Source: Propionivibrio hellwigii (lineage in GTDB: Bacteria; Pseudomonadota; Gammaproteobacteria; Burkholderiales; Rhodocyclaceae). From it: a DNA stretch of 64,000 nucleotides. Under the pieces are notes generated by a model. The model saw only the letters and a list, made by a program, of their open reading frames with translations. It did not search any database and was not told the DNA's origin. Positions 35,321 through 43,347 of this stretch are shown one piece after another (position 1 is the first letter of the stretch; each line of letters opens with the position of its first letter). Both the position numbers and the translations under genes were made by a program. The stretch spans positions 1,240,001-1,304,000 of the forward strand of contig NZ_JBEUWX010000002.1 of assembly GCF_041770905.1 (NCBI RefSeq), given 5' to 3'.

Positions 35321-36061
35321 ATGCCTGATCTTATTGATATGCATGCCGCCCCTCCTCCCGCAAACCAGGGCTCCCCAGCCCCACTCTGCGGAAAAAATGA
35401 AACGAGCCCGGTATCCGAGATTTCTCTTCCGTTTCTTTTCAACGTATCTTCTCGGCCACTTTCCAGAACACGCACCATCGTTTTTTTCATCTTGGGCAGT
35501 CGTATCGGTCTGGCGTTTTTTTGTATTTATCCATTCACAAACTGGCTGGCCGGATATCGTGACTACCAACACGAGCTCTTTTTTGCATGGGAACTTAACA
35601 TACCTTTTATGCCAGAATTTATCTGGCTCTACCTCTCGATGTACGTCCTGTTCTTGCTCCCCCCATTTTTCCTGCCACCTAAGGCCATGGAGCGTTTGGC
35701 AAGGGCACTCATTTGGGCAACATGCATTGCTGGATTTATTTTTCTGGCTTTCCCTGCCCGTTTGGGCTTTCCGCGCATCGTGCCGTCGGATCCTCTTTAT
35801 CGCCCAATTTTTGAGGCGCTGTTTTCCATCGACCGCCCCTACAACCTCGTTCCTTCTCTGCATGTAGTCTATTCCGCAGCCATTATCCTTGCCATTGCCT
35901 CGCAACAAATCGGTCGGTCGATATGTATCTTGCTTTTTTGCTGGCTCATCGCGATCATGGCTTCTACGCTTTTTATTCACCAGCACCATTTTCTTGATGT
36001 ATTGTCCGGACTGGCATTAGCGCTGTTGATGCATTGTCACGTAAAGGAAAGAAATGTCTAA
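35321..36061 (+). CDS. PAP2-superfamily membrane phosphatase (lipid phosphate phosphatase or phosphotransferase type)
   Basis: 246 aa with about six membrane helices. Catalytic blocks of the PAP2/inositolphosphotransferase fold are visible: 'YNLVPSLHVVYSA' (PSxH) and 'HQHHFLDVLSGLALA' (HxxxD). Members remove or transfer phosphate from lipid phosphates. The start is uncertain: the ATG at 35321 has no close Shine-Dalgarno and lies only 5 bases from the -35 of the divergent groESL promoter; ATG 35339 is an alternative. Stop overlaps the next gene by eight bases. Its convergence on the radical SAM operon suggests a shared lipid-related role, which is inference. Confidence 0.8.
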   Translation: MPDLIDMHAAPPPANQGSPAPLCGKNETSPVSEISLPFLFNVSSRPLSRTRTIVFFILGSRIGLAFFCIYPFTNWLAGYRDYQHELFFAWELNIPFMPEFIWLYLSMYVLFLLPPFFLPPKAMERLARALIWATCIAGFIFLAFPARLGFPRIVPSDPLYRPIFEALFSIDRPYNLVPSLHVVYSAAIILAIASQQIGRSICILLFCWLIAIMASTLFIHQHHFLDVLSGLALALLMHCHVKERNV

Positions 36062-36671
36062 AAACAATATCGTTGGAAAGTTACTGCTTGGCCTGATCTT
36101 CATTTTTTCGGCTTACACTGCCTATGCTACAGAGGCAACGGATGAAGAGATTCACCATGAGCTGAGGCAAACGCTCAAGGTTGTCGAATCGGCCATTAAC
36201 TCGGGAAACTACGACGAAATGTTGCCTGTATTGAGCGAACATATTCGGGCGACCCCCATCAATCAGGAGTTTCTGAGTAGCCGGCCCGACGTTTCCCGCT
36301 ATTTCACCAAATGGTTCGGCGAGAAGGGATATCTCTCGAAACTGGAAATCCGTTTTACAGCAGACGCACTAACCGAGCTTTCCGCTGATAAATCGTGGGG
36401 GCTTGTCGTTGGCAGCGGCGTCGAGAAATATATTCTCCGCGACGGTCGTCCTTACGAGATGCACACACGCTGGACAGCCACAATGGCTAAAGAAGACGAT
36501 GGTCGCTGGAGAGTCCGCGGTATCCACATTGGTACGAATTTTCTGGACAACCCGATTCTGGGCGAAGCCGAACGGGCGCTTGGGAAGGCCGCGTTATGCG
36601 GTCTCGCCGGCGGTCTGCTAATGGGCGCCATCATTGGCTGGTTGATCGGCCGCCGGAAAAAGAAAATCTAG
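36054..36671 (+). CDS. Membrane-anchored NTF2-like protein, function unknown
   Basis: 205 aa. Signal peptide (about residues 1-25), then a region resembling NTF2/SnoaL-like domains ('ATDEEIHHELRQTLKVVESA', 'WTATMAKEDDGRWRVRGIHI'), then a C-terminal glycine-rich helix 'LCGLAGGLLMGAIIGWLIGR' ending RRKKKI. That places the domain in the periplasm with a C-terminal anchor. AAAGGAAAG precedes the ATG. The last 54 bases overlap the 3' end of the convergent desaturase gene. I recognise no characterised homologue. Confidence 0.75.
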   Translation: MSKNNIVGKLLLGLIFIFSAYTAYATEATDEEIHHELRQTLKVVESAINSGNYDEMLPVLSEHIRATPINQEFLSSRPDVSRYFTKWFGEKGYLSKLEIRFTADALTELSADKSWGLVVGSGVEKYILRDGRPYEMHTRWTATMAKEDDGRWRVRGIHIGTNFLDNPILGEAERALGKAALCGLAGGLLMGAIIGWLIGRRKKKI

Positions 36672-37562
36672 GTCAGCAGGTGCGCCCATAGGCGGTGCCG
36701 GGCGCACGCCCTTCCATAGACTCAGATAAATGCGCCAAAACGAAGGCTGTAGCGCAGCGGGATCAACGAATTTCGGCAGATCGAACCAAGGCGCCTCAGG
36801 ATGCTGATGGTGCGCCTGATGGTAATGGTAGTTCAGCGCGATCCAGCGAAATGGCGGCAACACCTTAAGATTCCATGCGCCGTTACGAATATCGCGAGCA
36901 CTCCAAGCGTGATCAACATACTGAAGCGCAGACCAGTGCAAAGCAAACGCCCAGTAACAAGCAATAACACTTGCCATTTTGAGATCCAGGCAATAGATCA
37001 TTCCGGCCTGATACATAAAGGCCAACGCAATTTCCACCCATACCCGCAAAGGCGGCAGTTTTGCCAGATCGGCGACATAAGGCCCAAAGCCAAGCGCGGG
37101 TGACAGGCGCTCAGTAAAAAAGCGCGAACGGTAAAGGCTAGGCGCCAGCAGATAAACCAGATTGCCGAAGACGACCGACCACCAGTACAGCCCGAACAAA
37201 TTACCCAGATACAGCCAGAGATTGCGCACCCGTTTCGACTGACCGGGAAGATAGTAGTCATACAGATCGAAATCCGTGCGATTTCGGCAGTGATGCCCTT
37301 CATGCGCCACACGCTGCATGGAAAAAGAGGTAGGAAACGCCCAACCGGCGACAAGGCCAAGCAGCTCGTTCCAGCGCCGATTCCGGCTAGCCACGCCGTG
37401 GACGGCCTCATGCATAATGGCAAACGGCGTATTGGCAACAAGACTAAATACCCAAACGGCTAACAGCGCATAACCTACTGAAAGGTGACTGGCTGCCCAC
37501 TGGCAAAGCCACAGCGCCGCGAGCGAAAGCGCCAGAATAGCGGTATTTAAGAGACCGGCCAT
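36618..37562 (-). CDS. Membrane fatty acid desaturase-family enzyme
   Basis: 314 aa with several membrane helices and the three histidine boxes of di-iron membrane desaturases/hydroxylases: HEAVH at residues 51-55, HEGHH at 87-91 and 'HYHQAHH' in the last third, plus 'YVDHAWSARD'. It should introduce a double bond or hydroxyl group into a lipid chain or related hydrophobic substrate using oxygen. Last gene of the nine-gene operon; its start overlaps the upstream membrane-protein gene by 16 bases and its 3' end overlaps the convergent gene by 54. Confidence 0.88.
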   Translation of the reverse strand: MAGLLNTAILALSLAALWLCQWAASHLSVGYALLAVWVFSLVANTPFAIMHEAVHGVASRNRRWNELLGLVAGWAFPTSFSMQRVAHEGHHCRNRTDFDLYDYYLPGQSKRVRNLWLYLGNLFGLYWWSVVFGNLVYLLAPSLYRSRFFTERLSPALGFGPYVADLAKLPPLRVWVEIALAFMYQAGMIYCLDLKMASVIACYWAFALHWSALQYVDHAWSARDIRNGAWNLKVLPPFRWIALNYHYHQAHHQHPEAPWFDLPKFVDPAALQPSFWRIYLSLWKGVRPAPPMGAPADLDFLFPAADQPANDGAH

Positions 37563-38245
37563 GATGAATCTTCTTTCTCCGGGTTATTTTTGTTGACTGG
37601 ACGGATACCGGCATGCCCATAACGGCGCATTGAATGCCGGATAAAGCCGAGTACGGGAATAGCGATACACAACACGAGACTGGCGGCGATATACATAAAG
37701 CCCAACATCGCAGCCGGAACTCCGAAATGATGAACGAACCACTCCAGCATCCCGATCGATAAGCCATAAACGGCGCCAAACCCGCCAAAAAACCAAGGGG
37801 CATAATCAAAAGCGATGGCCTCCTCGCCCCGCCCCGCAGCCCAAGGCTCGTTGTACACCTTGAGCATCCCAATACGCAGGGCTTTAACCTCGTACAGCAG
37901 GTTCCAGAAGCCGAGCACAGAACAGAGAACCAGTGCATAACGCAGCGCGTCGGCAAAGCCATCCACCGGTCGTCCATGCACAAGCCAGGCGATCATCGCC
38001 GTAGCGCTGCCGAAAACAAAACCATGATGAGGTCGAAAACGCCCCAGTTTCCAGCGGACATCAAATTCCCACACCTGACACACGTTGGTACCAACGGCCG
38101 GCACGATGTATGCCCACAAGATAGGCGTCAGCCACGCTGCCAGCGTCTGCTGCAAATTATCGTACTCATGCCACCATAAATACCATGATGCAGGCGTCAA
38201 AATAAGCGGCGCAATATATTGATAAAGCCGAATTGCAGAAATCAT
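37547..38245 (-). CDS. Polytopic membrane protein of the radical SAM operon, unknown function
   Basis: 232 aa with about six to seven hydrophobic segments and few charged loops; conserved-looking charged residues lie in 'VCQVWEFDVRWKLGRFRPHH' and 'NEPWAAGRGEEAIAFDYAPW'. I do not recognise a family. Start overlaps the stop of the fourth radical SAM gene (ATGA), so translation is coupled. It could be a membrane enzyme acting on a lipid intermediate or a transporter; neither can be shown. Confidence 0.75.
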   Translation of the reverse strand: MISAIRLYQYIAPLILTPASWYLWWHEYDNLQQTLAAWLTPILWAYIVPAVGTNVCQVWEFDVRWKLGRFRPHHGFVFGSATAMIAWLVHGRPVDGFADALRYALVLCSVLGFWNLLYEVKALRIGMLKVYNEPWAAGRGEEAIAFDYAPWFFGGFGAVYGLSIGMLEWFVHHFGVPAAMLGFMYIAASLVLCIAIPVLGFIRHSMRRYGHAGIRPVNKNNPEKEDSSWPVS

Positions 38246-39573
38246 CGCAGTCCGAATTTCATACCGTGCTTCTTATACACTTCCTTGCGGAACAATAACG
38301 AGTAACGCCAATACGATAAAACCCTTCCCAAAGAGCGGAAACTGGTTTGCCAGTCCGAAAATCGCCAGACCATACCCCCCAGGCTGTTATAACGCGTGCG
38401 CGCAGCGTGACAAGCCTTCGTGAGTTCATCGGGCGACATGCGCGCCGGGCGAAAGGCCGCATGGTTGAATCGGTATTCTGGATGTAACCACCACCGGCCG
38501 TCATAGAGCAGCCGGTTTTCCTGCGCCAGCTTGCGATAAAGCGGCGTCCCCGGATAGGGCATCAAAATATTATAAGCAGCGAAGGTAAATTTATTGTGTA
38601 GCGCAAAGTCCACCGTTGCGCGGATACTGGCGGGCGTATCGTGGTCGTAGCCCAGCGTAAATGCCGCCCATGTTTGCATGCCGTGGTCGCGCAAAACGGC
38701 AATCTCCTGCGCGTAATGCGAAAACCCCCGGATATTCGGCGACTTGCGTGCATCCCGCAAACTTCCAGGGCTAATCGACTCAAAGCCCATGACATGCCCC
38801 CAGCAACCGCTTCGTTCCATGAGCCGCATCAACTCCCGATCCTGCGTCACATCGAGGCTGGCTTGGCTGATCCAATGCACGCACAGCGGGATGAGCGCAT
38901 GGCACAGCTCTTTAAGCGCCATACGATCCGAGGCAATGTTGTCATCGACAAAAAAAATGAAATGGCGCGGCTGGCTCTCGATCTCAGCCACAACTTCATC
39001 AATCCGGCGCAGGTAGTGCTTTTTGCCGAAATACTGACTCACTGCACAAAAGCTGCACGCAAAGCGGCATCCGCGCGAGAACTGCATCAAGGTAATCGGC
39101 AGATAGCCTTTGCCGGCGTACAGATCGCGCCGCGGACGAACATTGCCGGATTGTGCAATGCCGGGCGCACCGTCGTAGCGCCGCCGCAACCGCTGGGTGC
39201 GGGCATCGGCAAGCACCTGTAGCCAACCCGTTTCGGCATCACCGACAAAAATACTATCGGCGTGCATGGCTGCCTCTTCCGGCAAAAGCGCAACATGCAT
39301 TCCGCCCAGAATAACCGGCACACCCCGCAACCGGAATTCTGCGGCAATCTCGTATGCCCGCCGTGCGGTATAGGTTTCGACAGTGATGGCGACAAGATCG
39401 GTTGGCTCATCGTAAGGAATCGCCTCCATCCGGTCATCGTACAGAACAACCTCGATATCCGGCGGCGTCAGGCCAGCGAGCACGCCCAGCATCAGAGGCT
39501 CCATACGCCCTTCGTCGACATACAGGCTATGCTCGCGGCGGCCGATCGTCGGCTTGATCAGGGTAACTTTCAC
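38242..39573 (-). CDS. B12-binding-domain radical SAM protein, fourth in the operon
   Basis: 443 aa. N-terminal Rossmann-like region of the B12-binding type (MKVTLIKPTIG; 'VPVILGGMHVALLPEEAAMH'; 'SIFVGDAE'), without a DxHxxG cobalamin-ligand motif. Radical SAM cluster cysteines Cys169, Cys173 and Cys176 in 'SRGCRFACSFCAVSQYFG'. The barrel continues with 'FFVDDNIASDR' and 'GFESISPGSL', and the C-terminal part has 'PYPGTPLYRKLAQENRLL' as in HpnP/BchE-like and DUF4070-containing members. Expected chemistry: SAM cleavage to a 5'-deoxyadenosyl radical, possibly methyl transfer to unactivated carbon. Nine bases from the preceding radical SAM gene. Confidence 0.88.
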   Translation of the reverse strand: MKVTLIKPTIGRREHSLYVDEGRMEPLMLGVLAGLTPPDIEVVLYDDRMEAIPYDEPTDLVAITVETYTARRAYEIAAEFRLRGVPVILGGMHVALLPEEAAMHADSIFVGDAETGWLQVLADARTQRLRRRYDGAPGIAQSGNVRPRRDLYAGKGYLPITLMQFSRGCRFACSFCAVSQYFGKKHYLRRIDEVVAEIESQPRHFIFFVDDNIASDRMALKELCHALIPLCVHWISQASLDVTQDRELMRLMERSGCWGHVMGFESISPGSLRDARKSPNIRGFSHYAQEIAVLRDHGMQTWAAFTLGYDHDTPASIRATVDFALHNKFTFAAYNILMPYPGTPLYRKLAQENRLLYDGRWWLHPEYRFNHAAFRPARMSPDELTKACHAARTRYNSLGGMVWRFSDWQTSFRSLGRVLSYWRYSLLFRKEVYKKHGMKFGLR

Positions 39574-39581
39574 ACGTTTTC

Positions 39582-40895
39582 CTAGGTGCCAAGCACACGT
39601 CCCTGCTTGCGATAAATTTCGCGGCGGGAAATAAGGTTAGCGATAGCCGTGATTGCCGTACAAAAGCCGGAAAATGGCATATCGCCGCCCAATACACGCC
39701 GGGCGATGGACGACCAGGCGTAAAAACGGCGCTTAGCCTCAAAACACTCCTGCGCCAGCATTTCGGGCGACATAGCACGTGGGATGAAAATCGGGTCGCC
39801 GTACCGATATTTGGGATCGAGCCACCACTGCGGCGATAACAGCCGCTTCTCTTGTGCGAGACGCTGGTAAAGTCCGGAACCTGGCGTTGGCGTCAGCGGG
39901 TTGAAATTGGCGATTTCCAGCCGCGCCTCCAGGGCAAAATCCAGACTACGGCGAATGGTTTCCGGCGTATCGCGGTCATAACCGAAAACGAATGTTCCAT
40001 AGATGCCGATGCCGCGCCGGTGCAATGCGCGCACGACGTCGAGGTAATGGCCGGACACCTGATTCCAGCGCTTTTTCATCTGGGCAAGATTTTCCGGCTC
40101 CAGACTCTCAAAGCCGATGAGCGCATAGCGGCAACCGGCCTCAGCCAAGCCGTCGAGTAGCTTTGGATCACGTGCGACATCGATACTGATCTGGCATGAC
40201 CAACGCAATCCGAGCGGACGAATGGCTGCCAGCAGCGCTGTCAGATTTTCCCGGTTGCTGAATAGATTGTCGTCGACGAAAAACAACAGGCGGTTACGGC
40301 CAACGGTTTCCCTGATTGCTTCTAGTTCACGCTGAACGTCCACAGCCGGCCGCACCCGCACCCGATGGCCATAAAAACCATGAATCGAACAAAAGTCGCA
40401 GGCAAACCGGCAACCGCGTCCGTACTGGACCAAATCGACGGGCGCATAAGACTTTCCAGCAAAAATGGAGCGATCGATACGCAATTGCGTCATCGGCGCA
40501 TCGTTATCGCCCCGATAAATCCGATGCAGACACCCGGCTTCAGCATCGGCAAGCAGGCGCTCCCATGCGCCCTCGGCATCGCCGATGATGATCGCATCGG
40601 CATGCGCCAACGCTTCCTGCGGTAAAAAAGTCGGGTGATATCCACCCATGACCAGCCGCATACCTTGCCGTCGAAAATGCGCCGCAAGTTCATAAGCACG
40701 GCGGGCGGTAAAGGTTTCAACGCTCATGGCGACGAGATCGGCATCCAGTTTCTCCGGCACGGCCTCGACCCTATCGTCGTAAAAAAGAATTTCGTGCCCG
40801 CTTGCCCGCGCCGCCAGAATACCCATGACCAGCGGCGGCATGGCATCGCCGGAACGGTAATCGCCCATATTCGGGCGGATGAGCGCAATCCTCAT
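39582..40895 (-). CDS. B12-binding-domain radical SAM protein, third in the operon
   Basis: 437 aa from the ATG at 40895 (MRIALIRPNMGDYRSG), chosen because it shares ATGA with the upstream GNAT-like gene; the frame is open to 40952. B12-type N-terminal domain ('MRLVMGGYHPTFLPQEALAH', 'IIIGDAEGAWE'), no DxHxxG. Cys162, Cys166 and Cys169 in 'GRGCRFACDFCSIHGFYG'. 'FFVDDNLFSNRENL', 'GFESLEPENL' and 'PTPGSGLYQRLAQEKRLL' align with its paralogues, as does the C-terminal 'KRRFYAWSSIARR'. Confidence 0.88.
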   Translation of the reverse strand: MRIALIRPNMGDYRSGDAMPPLVMGILAARASGHEILFYDDRVEAVPEKLDADLVAMSVETFTARRAYELAAHFRRQGMRLVMGGYHPTFLPQEALAHADAIIIGDAEGAWERLLADAEAGCLHRIYRGDNDAPMTQLRIDRSIFAGKSYAPVDLVQYGRGCRFACDFCSIHGFYGHRVRVRPAVDVQRELEAIRETVGRNRLLFFVDDNLFSNRENLTALLAAIRPLGLRWSCQISIDVARDPKLLDGLAEAGCRYALIGFESLEPENLAQMKKRWNQVSGHYLDVVRALHRRGIGIYGTFVFGYDRDTPETIRRSLDFALEARLEIANFNPLTPTPGSGLYQRLAQEKRLLSPQWWLDPKYRYGDPIFIPRAMSPEMLAQECFEAKRRFYAWSSIARRVLGGDMPFSGFCTAITAIANLISRREIYRKQGRVLGT

Positions 40896-42007
40896 AACAC
40901 GGCCACCTCCGGTTGGGCAGGGCGGCCATCGGGCAGCGTAATGCAAGCGCAATGCTGCACGACATCGTCAAAAGCAACGGTGTAGATCCACGTCCGGTAG
41001 GCGGTCGGCCGAAAGCGCTTGAGCACCGGGTCGAGCCAGCGATGGCCGGCATGCAGGCCCAGACTCATCACTGCCGTTGGGCAAAGTGCGAGCGCGTCTT
41101 CAATCAGCATTGGAAACTCGTCTTCACACGTTTCTGACACGGCAAGAAAGGCAAGAAATGTCTGGTCGAGCGCTTTCCCAGGCGGCGGCAGGACGATTCT
41201 TTTTGCCAGGCGGGCGTAACCATTGTAGAGCGGCAGCAATGCATTCAGCGGCAGCCGGTAGGCGCAGGCCATCGCCTGTTTATAGGCCTGCTGATTCCAA
41301 AGCGCCATCACGGCCGACGGGCCAGCGTTGCCATCGATACAATAAAAAACCGCACCTGTCGCCTCTGCCCGCACGGGATCGATCACCGGCGAAAATTGGT
41401 AACGACCTGCCTGTTGGTTATGGAAGCGGCAAAGATTTTCCAGTTCGCCAGGCATCGCCCGCCGCCATGCCCCATGCCGGCGACCGCGCGCTTTGGGGAG
41501 CGCCAGCGTAACCAGCTCGTTCAGCGGACGATAGCGCGGCAGGCCGCGCAGACCGGCCTCCAGCAATCGACGCGCCGTCCGGTTTTCCGACGCAATTGCG
41601 GTATACCAAAGAGCGGCCTTGCACTCTGCCGTAAAATGCGGAATCGACGCATAGCCAATTTTGAGGAGCCGCAAGCGATGTCGATAGCGCGGGTTTATCC
41701 GCAAACCGCCCAGATAGCCCACCTGGGTCTGCACGCCGTTCCAGTGCAGCGGCTGTTCGGTACAAACGTACATTCCTACCGCCTCGCCGGCCTCTCCTAT
41801 ACCGGTACGCCTTGCGTCTTTCTTTTCACCCACATCTTCCGCAGCATGTCCCAGCACTACCCATTCGCGCCCGAAATGGCCGGCGCCTGCAAAGAAAGAC
41901 GGCTCTCGCGTCATTGCCATGCTGACCCACCCAGGCATCGGGTTGCTGCGCAACAATGCACGCAGCGTAGCGTCGTCATCAGGCGTGGCAAGGCGTAGGT
42001 GAATCAT
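40892..42007 (-). CDS. Tandem GNAT-like acyltransferase-family protein
   Basis: 371 aa. The first half starts 'IHLRLATPDDDATLRALL' and has 'QVGYLGGLRINPRYRHRLRL' and 'TAIASENRTARRLLEAGLRG', typical GNAT strand and acetyl-CoA-loop positions, though the RxxGxG/A loop is degenerate (RYRHRLR). The second half looks like a diverged second GNAT fold. GNAT enzymes move acyl groups from CoA or ACP to amines. Overlaps both neighbouring radical SAM genes by four bases. The acceptor is unknown. Confidence 0.7.
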   Translation of the reverse strand: MIHLRLATPDDDATLRALLRSNPMPGWVSMAMTREPSFFAGAGHFGREWVVLGHAAEDVGEKKDARRTGIGEAGEAVGMYVCTEQPLHWNGVQTQVGYLGGLRINPRYRHRLRLLKIGYASIPHFTAECKAALWYTAIASENRTARRLLEAGLRGLPRYRPLNELVTLALPKARGRRHGAWRRAMPGELENLCRFHNQQAGRYQFSPVIDPVRAEATGAVFYCIDGNAGPSAVMALWNQQAYKQAMACAYRLPLNALLPLYNGYARLAKRIVLPPPGKALDQTFLAFLAVSETCEDEFPMLIEDALALCPTAVMSLGLHAGHRWLDPVLKRFRPTAYRTWIYTVAFDDVVQHCACITLPDGRPAQPEVAVL

Positions 42008-43347
42008 GGCGCGTCCAAGACAAATTCGCTTTCATCACCCAGCGGATAGCCGTTGCGCAGAGAAATTTCGTTCCGGTGCAACGCGTTGATCGGAAAAAAA
42101 TGGCGAAACATGAATCCATCGCCCCGATTACCCAAACTGCGCCGAAGGATGCTGGACCAGGCATAAAAGCGGCGGCGTGCCTCGACACACCCCTGCGTGA
42201 CGGCTTCCGGTGACAATTGCCTGGGCACGAAAGGAAGCTCGTTGTAACGGTAGCGCAAATCCAGCCACCAGGCATCGAAGCGTAGGCGACCCTCATCCTG
42301 CAAACGCCGATAAAGCGGCGTACCGGGAAACGGCGTCAGATGATTAAATGCCGCAAGGTACATTTTCTGCGCCTGAGCAAAGTCAACCGCTTCGGCAAAA
42401 GCATCTGCCGTATCGTGCTCATAGCCAAAAATGAACGTCCCATATACGCCAATGCCATGCTGACGCAAATTCGCCAGCGCCCCCGCATAACCGCTGCGCA
42501 TGGTGTTGAAACGTTTGCGCATCAGCAGCAGATTAGCCTCATTGAGCGACTCAAAGCCAATGAGGACGCCACGGCACCCGCTACGCGCGAGTTGCCGCAC
42601 AAACGATTCATCGTGCGCTGCATGAATGCTCATCTGCGTAATCCAGCGCAGGGACAGGCGCGCAAGCGCCGAAAGCAATTCGCGCCTGTCGTCGATCTGT
42701 CCGGCAAAATTGTCATCAACGAAGAAAAACAGTTTTCTGCTGGCGCGCAAACCTTCCAGCTCACGAATGACATCGCCCACCGGACGAACACGATAACTGC
42801 GCTGGAAAAAGGTCTGGATGGCACAAAACTCGCACGGAAAACGGCACCCCCGCCCTGTCTCCACCAGACCAATCGGCAAATAGCGCTTATTCCGGAAAAT
42901 GCCGCGATCTACCGAAATGGCGGACAAATCAAGGCGCGTCCCGCCGTCGTAACGAGCTTTCAGCGTTCCATGCGCCAGGTCATCCATGACTTCAGGCCAT
43001 ACGGCCTCAGCTTCGCCAGTCACCACGGCATCGGCGAAACACGAGGCTTCCTCCGGCATCAGCGTAGGGTGGAACCCCCCAAGAATGACCGGGACGCCGT
43101 GTTGCCGAAAGCGCTGGGCGATCTGATACGCCCGCCGGGCAGTATACGTTTCAACAGGGATGGCGACAGCATCGGTCGGTTCGTCAAAAGGGATGGTTTC
43201 GAGTCGGTCATCGTGAAAACGCAGCTCAATATGACGGCCTGTCAGCCCCGCAAGCACGGCGATCGGCAGGGGCTCCATCTGCCAGGAGCGGATGTAAGAC
43301 TCGCCAACGCGATGACCGATGGCCGGCTGCACTAAGGTCAACCGCAT
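42004..43347 (-). CDS. B12-binding-domain radical SAM protein, second in the operon
   Basis: 447 aa. B12-type N-terminal domain ('VPVILGGFHPTLMPEEASCF', 'VVTGEAEAVWPEV') lacking DxHxxG. Cys168, Cys172 and Cys175 in 'GRGCRFPCEFCAIQTFF'. 'FFVDDNFAGQIDDRREL', 'GFESLNEANLLLMRKRF' and 'PFPGTPLYRRLQDEGRL' follow the same order as in the third and fourth copies, and the C-terminal 'RRRFYAWSSILRRSLG' matches the third. Start overlaps the stop of the first radical SAM gene; stop overlaps the GNAT-like gene. Confidence 0.88.
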   Translation of the reverse strand: MRLTLVQPAIGHRVGESYIRSWQMEPLPIAVLAGLTGRHIELRFHDDRLETIPFDEPTDAVAIPVETYTARRAYQIAQRFRQHGVPVILGGFHPTLMPEEASCFADAVVTGEAEAVWPEVMDDLAHGTLKARYDGGTRLDLSAISVDRGIFRNKRYLPIGLVETGRGCRFPCEFCAIQTFFQRSYRVRPVGDVIRELEGLRASRKLFFFVDDNFAGQIDDRRELLSALARLSLRWITQMSIHAAHDESFVRQLARSGCRGVLIGFESLNEANLLLMRKRFNTMRSGYAGALANLRQHGIGVYGTFIFGYEHDTADAFAEAVDFAQAQKMYLAAFNHLTPFPGTPLYRRLQDEGRLRFDAWWLDLRYRYNELPFVPRQLSPEAVTQGCVEARRRFYAWSSILRRSLGNRGDGFMFRHFFPINALHRNEISLRNGYPLGDESEFVLDAP

